Made by a program: the position numbers and the translations under genes | The notes under the pieces: model-generated | What the model was told of the DNA's origin: nothing | What the model saw: the letters and a program-made list of their open reading frames with translations, nothing else | Databases searched by the model: none | DNA from: Lumbricus rubellus | Taxonomy: Eukaryota; Annelida; Clitellata; Crassiclitellata; Lumbricidae | DNA: 64,000 bases | Assembly (NCBI GenBank): GCA_945859605.1 | Contig: OX243824.1 | Coordinates: 775,831-839,830, forward strand | Reading direction: 5' to 3' | Shown here: positions 33,797-43,332 of the stretch, one piece after another | Position numbering within the stretch: the stretch's first letter is position 1 | How the letters are laid out: every line of letters starts with the position of its first letter

Positions 33797-33920
33797 GTGG
33801 ACTACGACGTAGATACGGGATTACAATATCGCAAACGATTTTACACCGTTGGTTTATAATCGTCTTTGGATCAATCGAATATTATTTTTTTTTTCTCTTG
33901 TGTATGTAAAATAACTGAAA

Positions 33921-36446
33921 ATGGAATATCCAACTCGGCTTAAGGACAAGATATCCCAATATAAAATGGACTACTCATCGTATAATCTGAAAGAATTACG
34001 ACAAATTCCTAAACAGAGAGGACAAAGAGGATACTCGAGTTTGCAAAAAGCGGAACTCATAGCGTTCATATCGCAGGGAGATCGACTAGGCGCTCGGGCT
34101 CAGGTCACCAAAGCACCAGCGCAGACTCCCGCCACTGTGCGAGAATTGCGAGAAATTGCAAAAAAGAGAGGTGTGCGAGGATACTCGAGATTAGCAAAAG
34201 CGGAACTTACGGCATTCTTGACTACTACTTGGAAATTTTTGCATCCGGGGAAAAATAAAATAGTTTTTTCGGATTGGCTGACTAGCGAGATTAGTCAGTT
34301 ACCTCCGCAAATAAAACCGCCCATTCATAAGTTCAAACTTCGAGAGACTGCGACGGCTATCAAAGGGTTTACAAAAAGATACACGATCGATGGCGACAGC
34401 AGGATCGATGTTGCAACTTTTCTCAAGGCTGTAAGACCGCAGGTAGTTAGGCTGCTAGCGAAAAATCGGGGGGTAAAAGTTCAACTCGATCTCATGTGCG
34501 AAATGGAGAAAGTAGATATGAAAACCGGTGAAGTAGTAACGGCTGAGCCTAATTTCAAATCAAAGAGTGATATTATTTTAGAAGCAACCGATGTGAAAGA
34601 AATATATACCAACGCAGCGGATAAAATTAAGGAGAGCATGGCAAGTTTTCAGATGCGGGGGAGTAATTGGAGATTCAAAACCGTTTTGAAATTGGATATC
34701 GATACAGTGACATATAAACCATTGAAAGGTAGTTCTTATATTCCACTTCCAGATTATTTAGCGAATAAAAAGGCTATTATTAATATGAAGAACGAAGACG
34801 ATGAATGCTTCAAGTGGTGCGTAACGAGAGCTGTAAACCCAGTTGACAGAAATACAGAAAGAATTACGAAAGAATTAATTAGACAGTCTGAGGAACTCAA
34901 TTGGTCTGGTATCGAATTCCCAGTAGCAGCGGATGCTAATGTGCTGAGTAAGTTTGAGCGAAATAATAATATTAGTGTTAATGTTTTTGGTTACGAGAAA
35001 GAAGTGAATATATTCCCACTATATATATCAAAGCATGAGAATGATAGGTGCGTGGATCTATTACTCATTTCTGATGGAGAAAAGAAGCATTATTGCTGGA
35101 TCAAGAATTTTAACAGATTGCTGGCACTACGAACAGAAAAATCCCATAATTCAATGCACTATTGCAGAAGATGTTTAATCGGTTTTAGAAAAGTCGAATC
35201 GCTTCACAAACATACTGAGTACTGTTCGCAGCAGGACGCCCAACGAATAGAACTTCCGGAACCTGGGACTATGCTAAGTTTTACGCATCACTATAGAAAG
35301 ATGCGTGTACCGTTTTTGTATTTTGCCGACTTTGAATCGTTCATCAAACCTATCGGTACATGCCAGCCCGTTCCTAGCACGTCTTACACCAACAAGTATC
35401 AAAAACATACGCCCAGCTCGTTTTGTTATCATTTGAAATGCTTCGACGATGAAGTTTATTCCCAAGAGCCGGTGCGTTTTACAGCTGAAAACGAAGACGA
35501 TGATGTTGCTCAGTTATTCATAGACTCTATCGAAGAAAATGTAAAACGAATATACAACGAGTTCAAATTCCCCAAGAAGATGATATTCGGCAAGAAAGAG
35601 CAGGAGCTCTTCGACTCGGCTACTGTTTGCCATATATGCGAACGAGAATTTATAGGCGAAGAAAAACCGGTACGAGATCACTGTCATTTGACTGGAAAAT
35701 TTAGAGGCGCCGCCCACAACCTTTGTAATCTGAAATACAAAGTCCCCAAGTTCTTCCCTGTCGTATTTCACAATTTGACAGGTTATGACAGCCATTTATT
35801 TATCAAGAAATTACGTGGCGAACACGGCGAGAAAATCAAATGCATTCCCTGCAACGAAGAAAAGTATATCTCATTCAGCAGAGAGGTCGTCGTCGATAGA
35901 TTTGTAGACAAAGATGGGAAAGAGAGAGAAGTCAAACGCGAATTACGTTTTATCGATAGTTTGAGATTCATACCCCAGAGTCTCGACGCGTTATCGAAAA
36001 ATCTTCAGAAAGATCAGTGCAAGAATTTAGGGAAATATTTTGAGGGTGAGAAGCTGGATCTTTTACTCAGAAAAGGCGTTTACCCATATGATTACGTCGA
36101 CGGTGTTGAAAGATTAACCGAAACCGAATTGCCGCCGAAACATGCCTTCTATTCAAAACTAACCGATTCGGGCATCAGCGACCATATTTCAAAAGCACTC
36201 GTGGATGATCATATTTCAGACGAGGAATATTCTCTGATTCTAAGTGAGATTGAAAAATTCAATGGCATGAAAGAAGAAATCAAAAGTAAGTCGAAAGTTG
36301 CGGCAGCCGCGATGGACGAGGAAACGAAACAATCACTCATCGATCGGGGAAGAGAGGAAGTCAGGCAGTCCTTTCAAAGCATGTTTGAGAAAAATACCGA
36401 ATCTGTGAAAAAGACGACTAACGTGAACATGTACGAAATCATGTAG
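33921..36446 (+). pseudogene. polB-like: Truncated polymerase fused to a foreign C-terminal tail (left TIR)
   Basis: An 841-residue frame. Residues 1-753 are the N-terminal two thirds of the Polinton B-family DNA polymerase: two SAP-like modules (about 20-55 and 70-100), the exonuclease motif YFADFESF (about 467), a Cys-His endonuclease-VII-like block CHIC...RDHCHLTG (about 570-605) and the second exonuclease motif FHNLTGYDSH (about 615-625). The TIR ends at codon 753. After it come 87 unrelated residues rich in helix-forming charges (HISDEEYSLILSEIEKFNGM...). These resemble the C-terminal tail of a different protein encoded by many invertebrate Polintons, as far as I recall. All polymerase palm motifs A, B and C are missing, so it cannot polymerise. 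Whether the chimera is expressed is unknown. Confidence 0.85.
36174..36181. other. TIR breakpoint within the polymerase frame
   Basis: Left and right TIRs are identical through ATCAGCGA, then diverge (left CCATATTTC, right AAAAGATTA). On the left the reading frame stays open across the junction, and the tail protein would itself naturally read ISDHIS here. The junction probably formed at a short shared sequence. Confidence 0.75.
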
Positions 36447-36595
36447 ACTTGTAGAGTTTTGTAGACCTATGTAGGCCTATGTAGACCTATGTCGCTATGT
36501 CTGAAAATACGTCTAACTTGTGTTTTTACACATGTCGAAAAACATGTCGAAAAACACGTCGAAAAACATGTAGAAAAACACGCCGTAAAACATTA
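36441..36595 (+). repeat. Two short tandem repeats upstream of the DUF8207-like gene
   Basis: TGTAGACCTATG-like 12-mers (36,441-36,492) are followed by ACATGTCGAAAA-type 12-13-mers (36,530-36,592). The second array translates as a TCRKTCRKTRRKT stretch in the frame leading into the next gene, but an ATG downstream is the better start. They may be promoter-proximal spacers. Confidence 0.7.
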
Positions 36596-36610
36596 AATTT
36601 TTTATTAAAA

Positions 36611-37513
36611 ATGTCGTTTCTAAAGATAGATGACCCAGCGAAAAGAAATTTCATAGTCGAAGAGTTTCTGAAATCCAAGAAGAATATTCAACAAAACTTT
36701 TTATCGGAGAGATTGGGAGATTCGGGACTGCAACAAGAATTAACCAAGCTGTACAAGCCTATCGTCGATTCGCAATCCGCAATTTCCAAAGAGCAAAATG
36801 TCTTACTATCCGCCATCAAAGAAAACTCGGTAGCTACTACAAACGCGCTACAGACGCTACCCGCTTCGTTGAAGATTCAATTTCCTCAGTATCCCTCGAT
36901 AGAAGCGTATAGCAACGATCCGACCGAGGATATTAGAACTTTAGAATTAGGTGATGTAGCCACCAAGTACCTTCATCAATACGCCTCCGATAGAAAAATC
37001 GTAGATACGACGTTCGGAATACGATCAAAAAATAGTCAATTCTACATCGGCGACACTCCGATTTCTATTCAAGGAGACGATGTGACGGTTGGAAATAAGA
37101 CGTATAGCGGAACACCGGGGCTTTGGGAGTTGTTGACGATGAAACAGCCGAACACGTCGATATACGATAATAATGATAGAGACGATTACGCCGAGATTCT
37201 ACTCGCGACGGATGCTATCAGACAGCCAAAAAATCCCAACAAACCGAAAGCATCTTCGAGCGTCAAATATAGAGAAATTATCAAGCCGATATGGGAAAAG
37301 AGGACTCGTAATGCGGTGGGTAAAGGCGTGGGTGGCGTAATCGTTATTTCCGAAGATCCAAACGTATTAGCGAAACAGCTAGAACTACGATTTCAAAGCT
37401 TCAAAGCAGGCAATACCGGCGTGAGAAACGAGATCGTGGCGATGTGCGATGCGTTATTGAGGCAGGAAGTGCTGAGTAAAGATGCTTACAAAAATATAAT
37501 GATGGCATTGTAA
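36611..37513 (+). CDS. DUF8207-like Polinton protein
   Basis: 300 residues from the ATG at 36,611, which begins MSFLKIDDPAKRNFIVEEFL like relatives I recall. An upstream in-frame ATG at 36,497 would add 38 residues encoded by a tandem repeat and is rejected as the start. Residues 1-90 look coiled-coil (EEFLKSKKNIQQNFLSERL, QSAISKEQNVL). The central block FGIRSKNSQFYIGDTPISI, VGNKTYSGTPGLWELL and YAEILLATDAIRQP is the signature of the uncharacterised DUF8207-like family of invertebrate Polintons. The C-terminus (NEIVAMCDALLRQEVLSKD) is helical. The role is unknown. Position directly before the pVI/pX-like and capsid genes suggests a virion or assembly role. Confidence 0.8.
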   Translation: MSFLKIDDPAKRNFIVEEFLKSKKNIQQNFLSERLGDSGLQQELTKLYKPIVDSQSAISKEQNVLLSAIKENSVATTNALQTLPASLKIQFPQYPSIEAYSNDPTEDIRTLELGDVATKYLHQYASDRKIVDTTFGIRSKNSQFYIGDTPISIQGDDVTVGNKTYSGTPGLWELLTMKQPNTSIYDNNDRDDYAEILLATDAIRQPKNPNKPKASSSVKYREIIKPIWEKRTRNAVGKGVGGVIVISEDPNVLAKQLELRFQSFKAGNTGVRNEIVAMCDALLRQEVLSKDAYKNIMMAL

Positions 37514-37525
37514 AATGCAGAAAAA

Positions 37526-37990
37526 ATGCAAGTCATTAATAGAAGGAGGTATAGAAAACAATACGTTATCGGAGGATCGGGAATATTCGATACAATTTCG
37601 GGATTTTTCAAACGACTAGTAACGTCGAACGCAGCCAAACAATTAGCAACGACCGCTCTCAGCGCGAGTAAAGACGTGGCGAAAGAAATTGGGAAAAAGG
37701 CCATCGACGTTGGGAAAACAACCGCAATCGACGCTGGCAAACGATTAGTAGACAAAGCAGTGGCCAAACTGTTTACTCCTGCTCCTACTCCTACTCCCAC
37801 CTCCAAGAAAATTACGCCAGAAACTAGACAAATTTTAGAGCGGCTGAGTGGCGTCGGGTCGAGCCCAAATATCCCGAATATCCCGAATATTAATAATCTG
37901 ATGATGGGGGATGGTCTGAAGAAGAACGACGTCATATCGATACGAGATTTAGTACGCTCGCTAAACGGCGCCGGAATGAAGGTCGCGTAA
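37526..37990 (+). CDS. pVI/pX-like minor virion protein
   Basis: 154 residues, starting 12 bases after the DUF8207-like stop. A basic start (NRRRYRKQ) precedes a glycine-hydrophobic stretch GGSGIFDTISGFFKRL that could form an amphipathic helix, then a long Ala/Lys-rich region (DVAKEIGKKAIDVGKTTAID). A proline-rich linker (PAPTPTPTS) follows, and the end is RDLVRSLNGAGMKVA. This arrangement resembles the adenovirus pVI/pX-type minor virion proteins reported for adintoviruses. A GG-type site near residues 16-18 (IGGSG) could be a processing site for the protease at 41,096, but that is inference. The assignment rests on gene order and composition rather than strong motifs. Confidence 0.6.
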   Translation: MQVINRRRYRKQYVIGGSGIFDTISGFFKRLVTSNAAKQLATTALSASKDVAKEIGKKAIDVGKTTAIDAGKRLVDKAVAKLFTPAPTPTPTSKKITPETRQILERLSGVGSSPNIPNIPNINNLMMGDGLKKNDVISIRDLVRSLNGAGMKVA

Positions 37991-38017
37991 AAAATATATT
38001 ATCGCGTAATAGTAAAA

Positions 38018-39307
38018 ATGCAATCATCCGATATTCTGAGATTTACCGAACAACCATTGAGCGATGAAAGCGTCGAACGCTACGAATGGTACGAGTATGA
38101 GCCGATATCGGGGGCGAATCTAAACACCTCCGGCGAGATTAGAATAAATATCGAACTTCAAGATCTATTTTGCCATCCAGCAGAATCTTACCTGTTGTTC
38201 GAGGGTAGATTGACGAAGGCGGACAACACCTTCTACGTTAATGCCGATGAAGCAACTCTTACGAATAATGGGCTCATGCATCTTTTCAGTCAAATTTCGT
38301 ATTCCCTGTCGAATCAGGAAATTGAATCGTTATTTCACCCGGGCCAAGCAACGACGATGCTCGGATTACTCAAATACCCGAATGATTTTCAACTAGATCA
38401 AGGTTTGAATCAGTTGTGGTACAAGGACAGCGGAGCGACGGCTGCTATCGCGAATAATCAAGGTTTCGCCGTGAGACAGGCGTATATAATTCAAAAACCA
38501 AATGCCAAAGGTACTTTTAGCTTTGTAGTTCCATTGAAGCATATTTTCGGATTTTGCGATGATTACGACAAGGTTGTTTTTGGTGTGAAACATACGCTAA
38601 CTCTGGTTCGTAAAGCCGATGATGACGCAATTTTTAGACTCGCCGCCGCGGGTGCAGGGAAAGTTAGGCTAGACAAAGTCTCATGGTTCATGCCTCACGT
38701 TATTCCCGCGGATATGGAGAAGATGCAATTGTACAAAACGATCGAATCGAAAGCGTCGCTGCCAGTTGCGTACAGAGCCCGTCAATGCGATACCACCTCC
38801 GTCGCAGAGTCGACTACTTTTAGCTGGAGACTTAGCGTCAAGACATTACCCGAGAAACCTAGGTATATCATCTTGGGTTTTCAAACCGACAAAAGCGGCG
38901 ATCAAGTACACAATCCATCCGTTTTCGATCATTGCGATCTGAAGAACATGTTCGTGATGATGAACCAGGACCGATACCCAGTTGTCGACTATAATCTATC
39001 ATTTCCGAATCAACAATTCTCGCGGGCGTACCGAGCAGCAGCCGCGTTCAGTGAAAAATACTATGGAATGGACGAACTAATGACGCAATGCAATATCACA
39101 CCCTCGGACTTCAAAGATCTGTTTCCGATTATGGTGTTTGACGTGAGCAAGCAATCCGAGCGTCTGAAGTCATCGGTGGTCGATATCCAGATCAAAGGCA
39201 CGTTCAATACGAGGCCGCCAGCCAATACGGAAGCGTACGCAATGGTGATTTCAGACAAGTTACTGAGGTTTCAATCGGACGGACAGAAAATGAGCGTGGT
39301 ATATTGA
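38018..39307 (+). CDS. Double-jelly-roll major capsid-type protein
   Basis: 429 residues, 27 bases after the pVI/pX-like gene. Recognisable blocks are FCHPAESYLLFEGRLTK (about 50-67), VSWFMPHVIPADMEKMQLYK (about 224-243), VAYRARQCDTTSVAESTTFS (about 253-272), RLSVKTLPEKPRYIILGFQT (about 274-293), DRYPVVDYNLSFP, YYGMDELMTQCNITPSDFKD and VVDIQIKGTFNTRPPA near the end. This set defines the double-jelly-roll-like proteins multicopy in invertebrate genomes and found with Polinton polymerases. It is shorter than many Polinton capsid proteins but seems intact. It would form the hexon-like shell. The capsid role follows from the family, not from a motif that proves assembly. Confidence 0.85.
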   Translation: MQSSDILRFTEQPLSDESVERYEWYEYEPISGANLNTSGEIRINIELQDLFCHPAESYLLFEGRLTKADNTFYVNADEATLTNNGLMHLFSQISYSLSNQEIESLFHPGQATTMLGLLKYPNDFQLDQGLNQLWYKDSGATAAIANNQGFAVRQAYIIQKPNAKGTFSFVVPLKHIFGFCDDYDKVVFGVKHTLTLVRKADDDAIFRLAAAGAGKVRLDKVSWFMPHVIPADMEKMQLYKTIESKASLPVAYRARQCDTTSVAESTTFSWRLSVKTLPEKPRYIILGFQTDKSGDQVHNPSVFDHCDLKNMFVMMNQDRYPVVDYNLSFPNQQFSRAYRAAAAFSEKYYGMDELMTQCNITPSDFKDLFPIMVFDVSKQSERLKSSVVDIQIKGTFNTRPPANTEAYAMVISDKLLRFQSDGQKMSVVY

Positions 39308-39340
39308 AGAAAGATAACGCCGAAGAATAATGAGACTTAC

Positions 39341-39376
39341 AGATACCTATCGCGCGTATATGAACGATAGGTATCT
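39341..39376. terminator. Hairpin between convergent gene clusters
   Basis: AGATACCTATCG (39,341-39,352) pairs perfectly with CGATAGGTATCT (39,365-39,376), leaving a 12-nt loop. It lies in the 77-bp gap between the capsid stop (plus) and the fibre-like stop (minus), so it is positioned to act in 3'-end formation or transcript insulation for both strands. No canonical AATAAA signal is obvious except AGAATAATG at 39,324. Confidence 0.6.
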
Positions 39377-39384
39377 ACGCTTAC

Positions 39385-40290
39385 CTAGTACAAAAACTCG
39401 ACCTGCAATCCGCCTCCGCCCATGAGAAGAAGGCGACCGGCTGTTGGACTGTTTCCGGCCATGAGGGAATATACCTTCATACCGAGCTTATCGTTGACGT
39501 TGAAAAATATGGCGATGGTTGGTAATACGAGCGATATTCTGTTGCCAACCGTTGATCCGCTGACCTTGTATTCAAAAAGTTCGTTACTATGTAGCTCGTC
39601 TTGGACATACGCAATTCCGATTAGTTTTTCGCCCGGGCTATCATTTCCTATCAAGAAATTCGCGAATCCGCTAAGTCGATATACGCCCGTACGAGGAACA
39701 GTTATAAAGCCCAAGGACGACGTATACGCCGAATCCGTATTGATGGCAACGACCGTTAATTTATGTTGCATTACATATGCGCCTGAGAATGCACCACCAA
39801 GCGTTGCATATGTGCCCGAGAATGCGCCCCCACTTGTGGTGAAGGTCGTCGCTCCGCTGTCATCCTCTCTCAACACACAAATAGCCGGTCCGGTTGTAGG
39901 CCTCCAATTCGCGGATAATGCTGGCGCCGCTGTTATAGCTCCAGCCGTTCCTTCAGACCTATATATAATACCGCTCGTCGTATTTCTCACTAGATTACCC
40001 GGAGATACCCTCATACCCGAAACGTAATCTCTAGAAGCGATATCCGCTGTTTTATCGGCGACTAGGGCAATAGCTTGTCCCCAACTTAGCGCTTCATCCA
40101 CTCCCTGATCCGGATTATTCGTTATTGGCAGGCCTTTGATGCAGTTGCCATTCATATTTAGATTCCCAGTCGCCGGATTTGCGCCATCCAACCTTAGAAA
40201 AGTACTGTTTACTTGGGACAGCGTAACGCCTCCTGCAATTACTCTTTGCGTAGATCCTGAATCTGTATGACCAAATTTATCAACAGGCAT
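39385..40290 (-). CDS. Fibre-like protein 1 (C1q/TNF-like head)
   Basis: 301 residues. Residues 1-55 start MPVDKFGHTDSGSTQRV and include LRLDGANPATGNLNMNG, nearly identical to the neighbouring gene. The LDGxNPATGxLNM phrase is typical of phage-type tail-fibre shafts, and the extreme N-terminus could be the anchor to the capsid vertex. Residues 60-190 hold a middle region with glycine-rich repeats (TTSGGAFSGTYATLGGAFSGAY). The C-terminal 120 residues include SLGFITVPRTGVYRLSGF and IAIFFNVNDKLGMKVYSL, with strand spacing like C1q/TNF-type trimeric heads. By analogy it is a host-recognition spike. It lies 24 bases downstream of its paralogue and converges on the capsid gene. Confidence 0.7.
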   Translation of the reverse strand: MPVDKFGHTDSGSTQRVIAGGVTLSQVNSTFLRLDGANPATGNLNMNGNCIKGLPITNNPDQGVDEALSWGQAIALVADKTADIASRDYVSGMRVSPGNLVRNTTSGIIYRSEGTAGAITAAPALSANWRPTTGPAICVLREDDSGATTFTTSGGAFSGTYATLGGAFSGAYVMQHKLTVVAINTDSAYTSSLGFITVPRTGVYRLSGFANFLIGNDSPGEKLIGIAYVQDELHSNELFEYKVSGSTVGNRISLVLPTIAIFFNVNDKLGMKVYSLMAGNSPTAGRLLLMGGGGLQVEFLY

Positions 40291-40314
40291 TTTGAATATA
40301 ATAATTTTTATTAA

Positions 40315-41064
40315 TTAGGGCCGTAAGAATACCGCAGAAAAGTCGCGGCACAAAATGTTCGTAGCGATGGATGAAAAAGCGTGTATGCTGAGGTAATCGA
40401 ACTCGTCTAGAAAAACTATGTTACTACCGATTGAATGGTTTTGCGAACCTTTCGTGCTCCCTCCGCCCGCAATTTGCATGTACGTCGCTCCATTTTTATA
40501 CAGGTGGACGGTACCATACGCGTTATTACTATTGTTACAAAATTCTATGTACGCCGAAACGATGTAGTACCCGGCTTTACTGGGGAAGAAAGAAGTCGTT
40601 CCGATACCCTGTTCAATACCGTGTTTTGCGGTGCCGCATCTTATTACGTCAAAAGTAACTGCCGTGTGAGTTCTAGCGAGTATAGCCTGCTGAGTTGAAC
40701 TGTAAGCGCTAACCGCGGGCCCTACCACCGTCGCCACTTTCGAAGTAAGTTGTTCATCGACGTATTTCTTATTCGTCAAATGATTATTGTCGGTCGGGAC
40801 GTCATCGTGATTCTGCAGTAAATCTATTACTTGCCCCCGACTTACAGCCTCATCTATTCCTGCTTCCGGAGTATTCGCCGTATTCGCTGGATTCGTTGTA
40901 GGCAGACCTCTAATAGTATGACCACTCATATTTAGATCGCCGGTCGCTGGGTTTGCTCCATCTAGCCTTAGAAAAGTACTATTTACTTGACTTTCAGTAA
41001 CTCCCCCAGCAATTACTCTTTGCGTAGATCCTGAATCTGTATGTCCAAATTTATCAACAGGCAT
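40315..41064 (-). CDS. Fibre-like protein 2 (different C1q/TNF-like head)
   Basis: 249 residues with the same N-terminal anchor as its neighbour (MPVDKFGHTDSGSTQRV, then VNSTFLRLDGANPATGDLNM). A short stalk includes IDEAVSRGQVID and LTNKKYVDEQL, a phrase common in phage-like tail fibres. The head from about residue 115 differs entirely from paralogue 1: AVTFDVIRCG, SFFPSKAGYYIVSAYIEFC, VHLYKNGA, VFLDEFDYLSIHAF and a terminal SAVFLRP match a C1q-like jelly roll. It sits 31 bases downstream of the protease gene and 24 bases upstream of paralogue 1. Tandem duplication followed by head replacement is inferred. Confidence 0.7.
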   Translation of the reverse strand: MPVDKFGHTDSGSTQRVIAGGVTESQVNSTFLRLDGANPATGDLNMSGHTIRGLPTTNPANTANTPEAGIDEAVSRGQVIDLLQNHDDVPTDNNHLTNKKYVDEQLTSKVATVVGPAVSAYSSTQQAILARTHTAVTFDVIRCGTAKHGIEQGIGTTSFFPSKAGYYIVSAYIEFCNNSNNAYGTVHLYKNGATYMQIAGGGSTKGSQNHSIGSNIVFLDEFDYLSIHAFSSIATNILCRDFSAVFLRP

Positions 41065-41095
41065 TTTTTACAAGGCGAAATAATTATAATAATTT

Positions 41096-41530
41096 TTAAT
41101 GCAGGCTGTTTATAACTTCTTGAAAACTCACTCCATCTTTACATGTTTTTTTCAGGACGTGCAGGCATAGATGACCGCAAAACACTTCGTTGTCGGGCTG
41201 CACGCGCTCGCTATTGTAGTACACGGGAATCTGCAAATACTTTACCAGTTCTGTAGGAGGGGACAGGCCATAGCTGTCGAAATATATTTTGTCCTTGCCG
41301 TTTTTTGAAAAAGCGACCCAGTGCGAGCCGGTTCCATTAGAATCGTCTAGATTCAATATCCCACATTCAGTCCGGCTAGGTTTCTTCGGCAGCTCGTCTC
41401 TGAGAAATACTCCCCGGAAATTAGGAATATTGAGCTTTTTCGCGGCATCTAGTAGTTCAAAATTCGTCAACGGATGATTCGGGAGGACTACGCCTTCGAC
41501 ATTTATATTTTTCACAGTTGTATAGCTCAT
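41096..41530 (-). CDS. Adenain-like cysteine protease
   Basis: 144 residues starting MSYTTVKNINVEG. The family C5 triad is visible: His in GTGSHWVAF, an acidic residue in IYFDSYG and Cys in EVFCGHLCLHVL; a Gln precedes the Cys in ERVQPDNEVFCG. NFRGVFLRDELPKK and ECGILNLDD are other family blocks. Adenovirus-type proteases process capsid precursors. The open frame extends 14 codons upstream into the inserted TTAA element, but I start at 41,530 because the original sequence begins there and the transposon boundary lies just before the ATG. All residues expected in the active site appear present. Confidence 0.85.
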   Translation of the reverse strand: MSYTTVKNINVEGVVLPNHPLTNFELLDAAKKLNIPNFRGVFLRDELPKKPSRTECGILNLDDSNGTGSHWVAFSKNGKDKIYFDSYGLSPPTELVKYLQIPVYYNSERVQPDNEVFCGHLCLHVLKKTCKDGVSFQEVINSLH

Positions 41531-41535
41531 TTTAA

Positions 41536-43332
41536 CCCTAATCATACCGGGAGGGGTCCGTTCGGACCCCAAGCACCTAAACTGCTGCGCAACTTTTGTG
41601 CTATAAATGATTAAGAGACGGCATTTTATGAATTTGTGTATAAATATGTCCTACATGATATGCTGCAGCCACTTTTTTGAAAAAATTATTTTGAATTTTT
41701 AATAAAATATTTTACGTTGGGGTCCGTTCGGACCCCAACGTAAAAATGCCTTTTTAGCCAATGTTGAGCTGGATTTCGGCAACTTTGCACTACAAGATTT
41801 GGATCTAGGAGTGTTTTTCAAGGACAATTCGTCAAGGGACAGTTATGTATGTATGTATGTTGTACCTACATACATACATGCATACATATATACAAACATA
41901 CACACAAACAGACATGAAATGCTTAAGTATGAGCCATTTCAGCCAATGAAGAGCTGGATATCGGCAACTTAGCACTAAAAGATTTGGGCCTAGGAGTGTT
42001 TTTCAAGGACAATTCGTCAAGGGACTGTTATTTATGCATGTACCTATATACATACATGCATGCATACATACCAACATACATACAAACAAACATACAAACT
42101 TATATGCATACATTCATATATCACGAACGTATGTACATAAAAGCAAAACAGAATGCATGCATTCAAACTGAATACCAACATATATTCAGACACGCATACA
42201 AACAAAACATACACATACACATGCAAACATACATGCAACCATATATACCTACATACATACAAATATGCACAAAAACATTCATGCATGAATACACACATAT
42301 TTGACAATTATTTGTTCATCATGTATATAATTCTATTGAAGTTTGTATGTATGCATGTATGTATGTATACTTGTATGTATGTATGTATGTATGCATGTAT
42401 GCATGCATGTATGTGTGAGTATGTGTGTATGTATGTATGTATGTATGTATGTATGTATGTATGTATGTATGTATGAATGTATGTATGTATGTGTATATGT
42501 AATTATGTATGTAATGTATATATGTACGACGTTGTACGTATGTATGCATGTATGTTCGCATGTATGTATGCATGCATGTATTATGTGTATATATGCATGC
42601 ATGTATAGTTGTATATATGTATCTACGTGTGCGTGTGTACTGTGTATATATAGATATGTGTGGATGTATGTATGTATGCATGCATGTGTGAATATGAATG
42701 TATGTATATATGCGAGTATGTGCGTACGTATGTGTATGTGTGTATGTATGTATGCATGTATGCATGTATGTATGTATGTATGTATGTATGTATGTATGTA
42801 TGTATGTATGTATGTATGTATGTATGTATGCATGTATATATGTTTGCATGTACGAATGTGCTTATATAGATACACAAATACTTATGTATACACATATGTT
42901 TTCACAGACACTTACATGTACATGTATAGTTATACATACAGACATTCATGTATACATACTGCATACATACATGCATGCATGAATGAATACATACATGCAT
43001 GCAAACATACATGCATACAGTCACAAACACGTACACATACGTTCGCAAACATACCTATATATTTATATACATACGTATTATACATACATACACCACTGCA
43101 TGTATATACAATACATGCATACATTGCATACATACATACATACATACATACAAACATATATACATATATACTAAGATGCATACATCCATATATATGTTAC
43201 ATATAAACATACATACGTACAAATTATACATGTATGTGCGTATATATTCAAGTATGTATGTATTTATGTTTGGGGTCCGTTCGGACCCCACCCGGTACGT
43301 TTAAGTTGTCTAATATGCCGGTATGATTAGGG
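41536..43332. mobile_element. TTAA-flanked piggyBac-like element nested in the Polinton, 1.8 kb
   Basis: Ends are CCCTAATCATACCGG and its exact inversion CCGGTATGATTAGGG, flanked by TTAA at 41,532-41,535 and 43,333-43,336. GGGGTCCG-TT-CGGACCCC palindromes are 17 bp inside the left end (41,553-41,570), again at 41,711-41,744 with 16-bp arms, and near the right end (43,271-43,290). The interior is a (TACA/TATG)n-rich segment that folds back. There is no transposase. Because it lies in the gap between the zinc-ribbon and protease genes, it separates the protease from its upstream neighbours. Confidence 0.9.
41845..43260. repeat. Degenerate (TATG)n/(TACA)n tracts inside the nested element
   Basis: TATGTATG tracts (42,345-42,840) alternate with TACATACA tracts (41,865-42,300 and 42,940-43,220). 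Long frames on both strands (up to 287 residues, CMYVCMYV or HTYIHTYI) are translations of the microsatellite. Confidence 0.93.

Larger units (their letters stand above)
33178..36181 (+). repeat. Left terminal inverted repeat of the Polinton, 3,004 bp
   Basis: Inverted copy of 45,306-48,309. I saw four substitutions, all in the polymerase gene: two near 34,018 and 34,045, one near 35,916 and one near 35,970. The repeat ends inside the polymerase reading frame at the sequence ATCAGCGA, where the two sides diverge. Confidence 0.95.

Noticed and set aside
36497..36610. N-terminal extension of the DUF8207-like protein
   Set aside because: Encoded by a 12-13-bp tandem repeat (TCRKTCRKT). The family start matches the ATG at 36,611.
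39422..40027. 201-residue plus-strand frame opposite fibre-like protein 1
   Set aside because: It is antisense to a gene with clear family features and has no motif of its own. The same applies to 40,435-40,698 and to plus frames opposite the polymerase (44,409-46,213).
41531..41572. Protease start 14 codons upstream
   Set aside because: These codons are the end of the inserted TTAA transposon.
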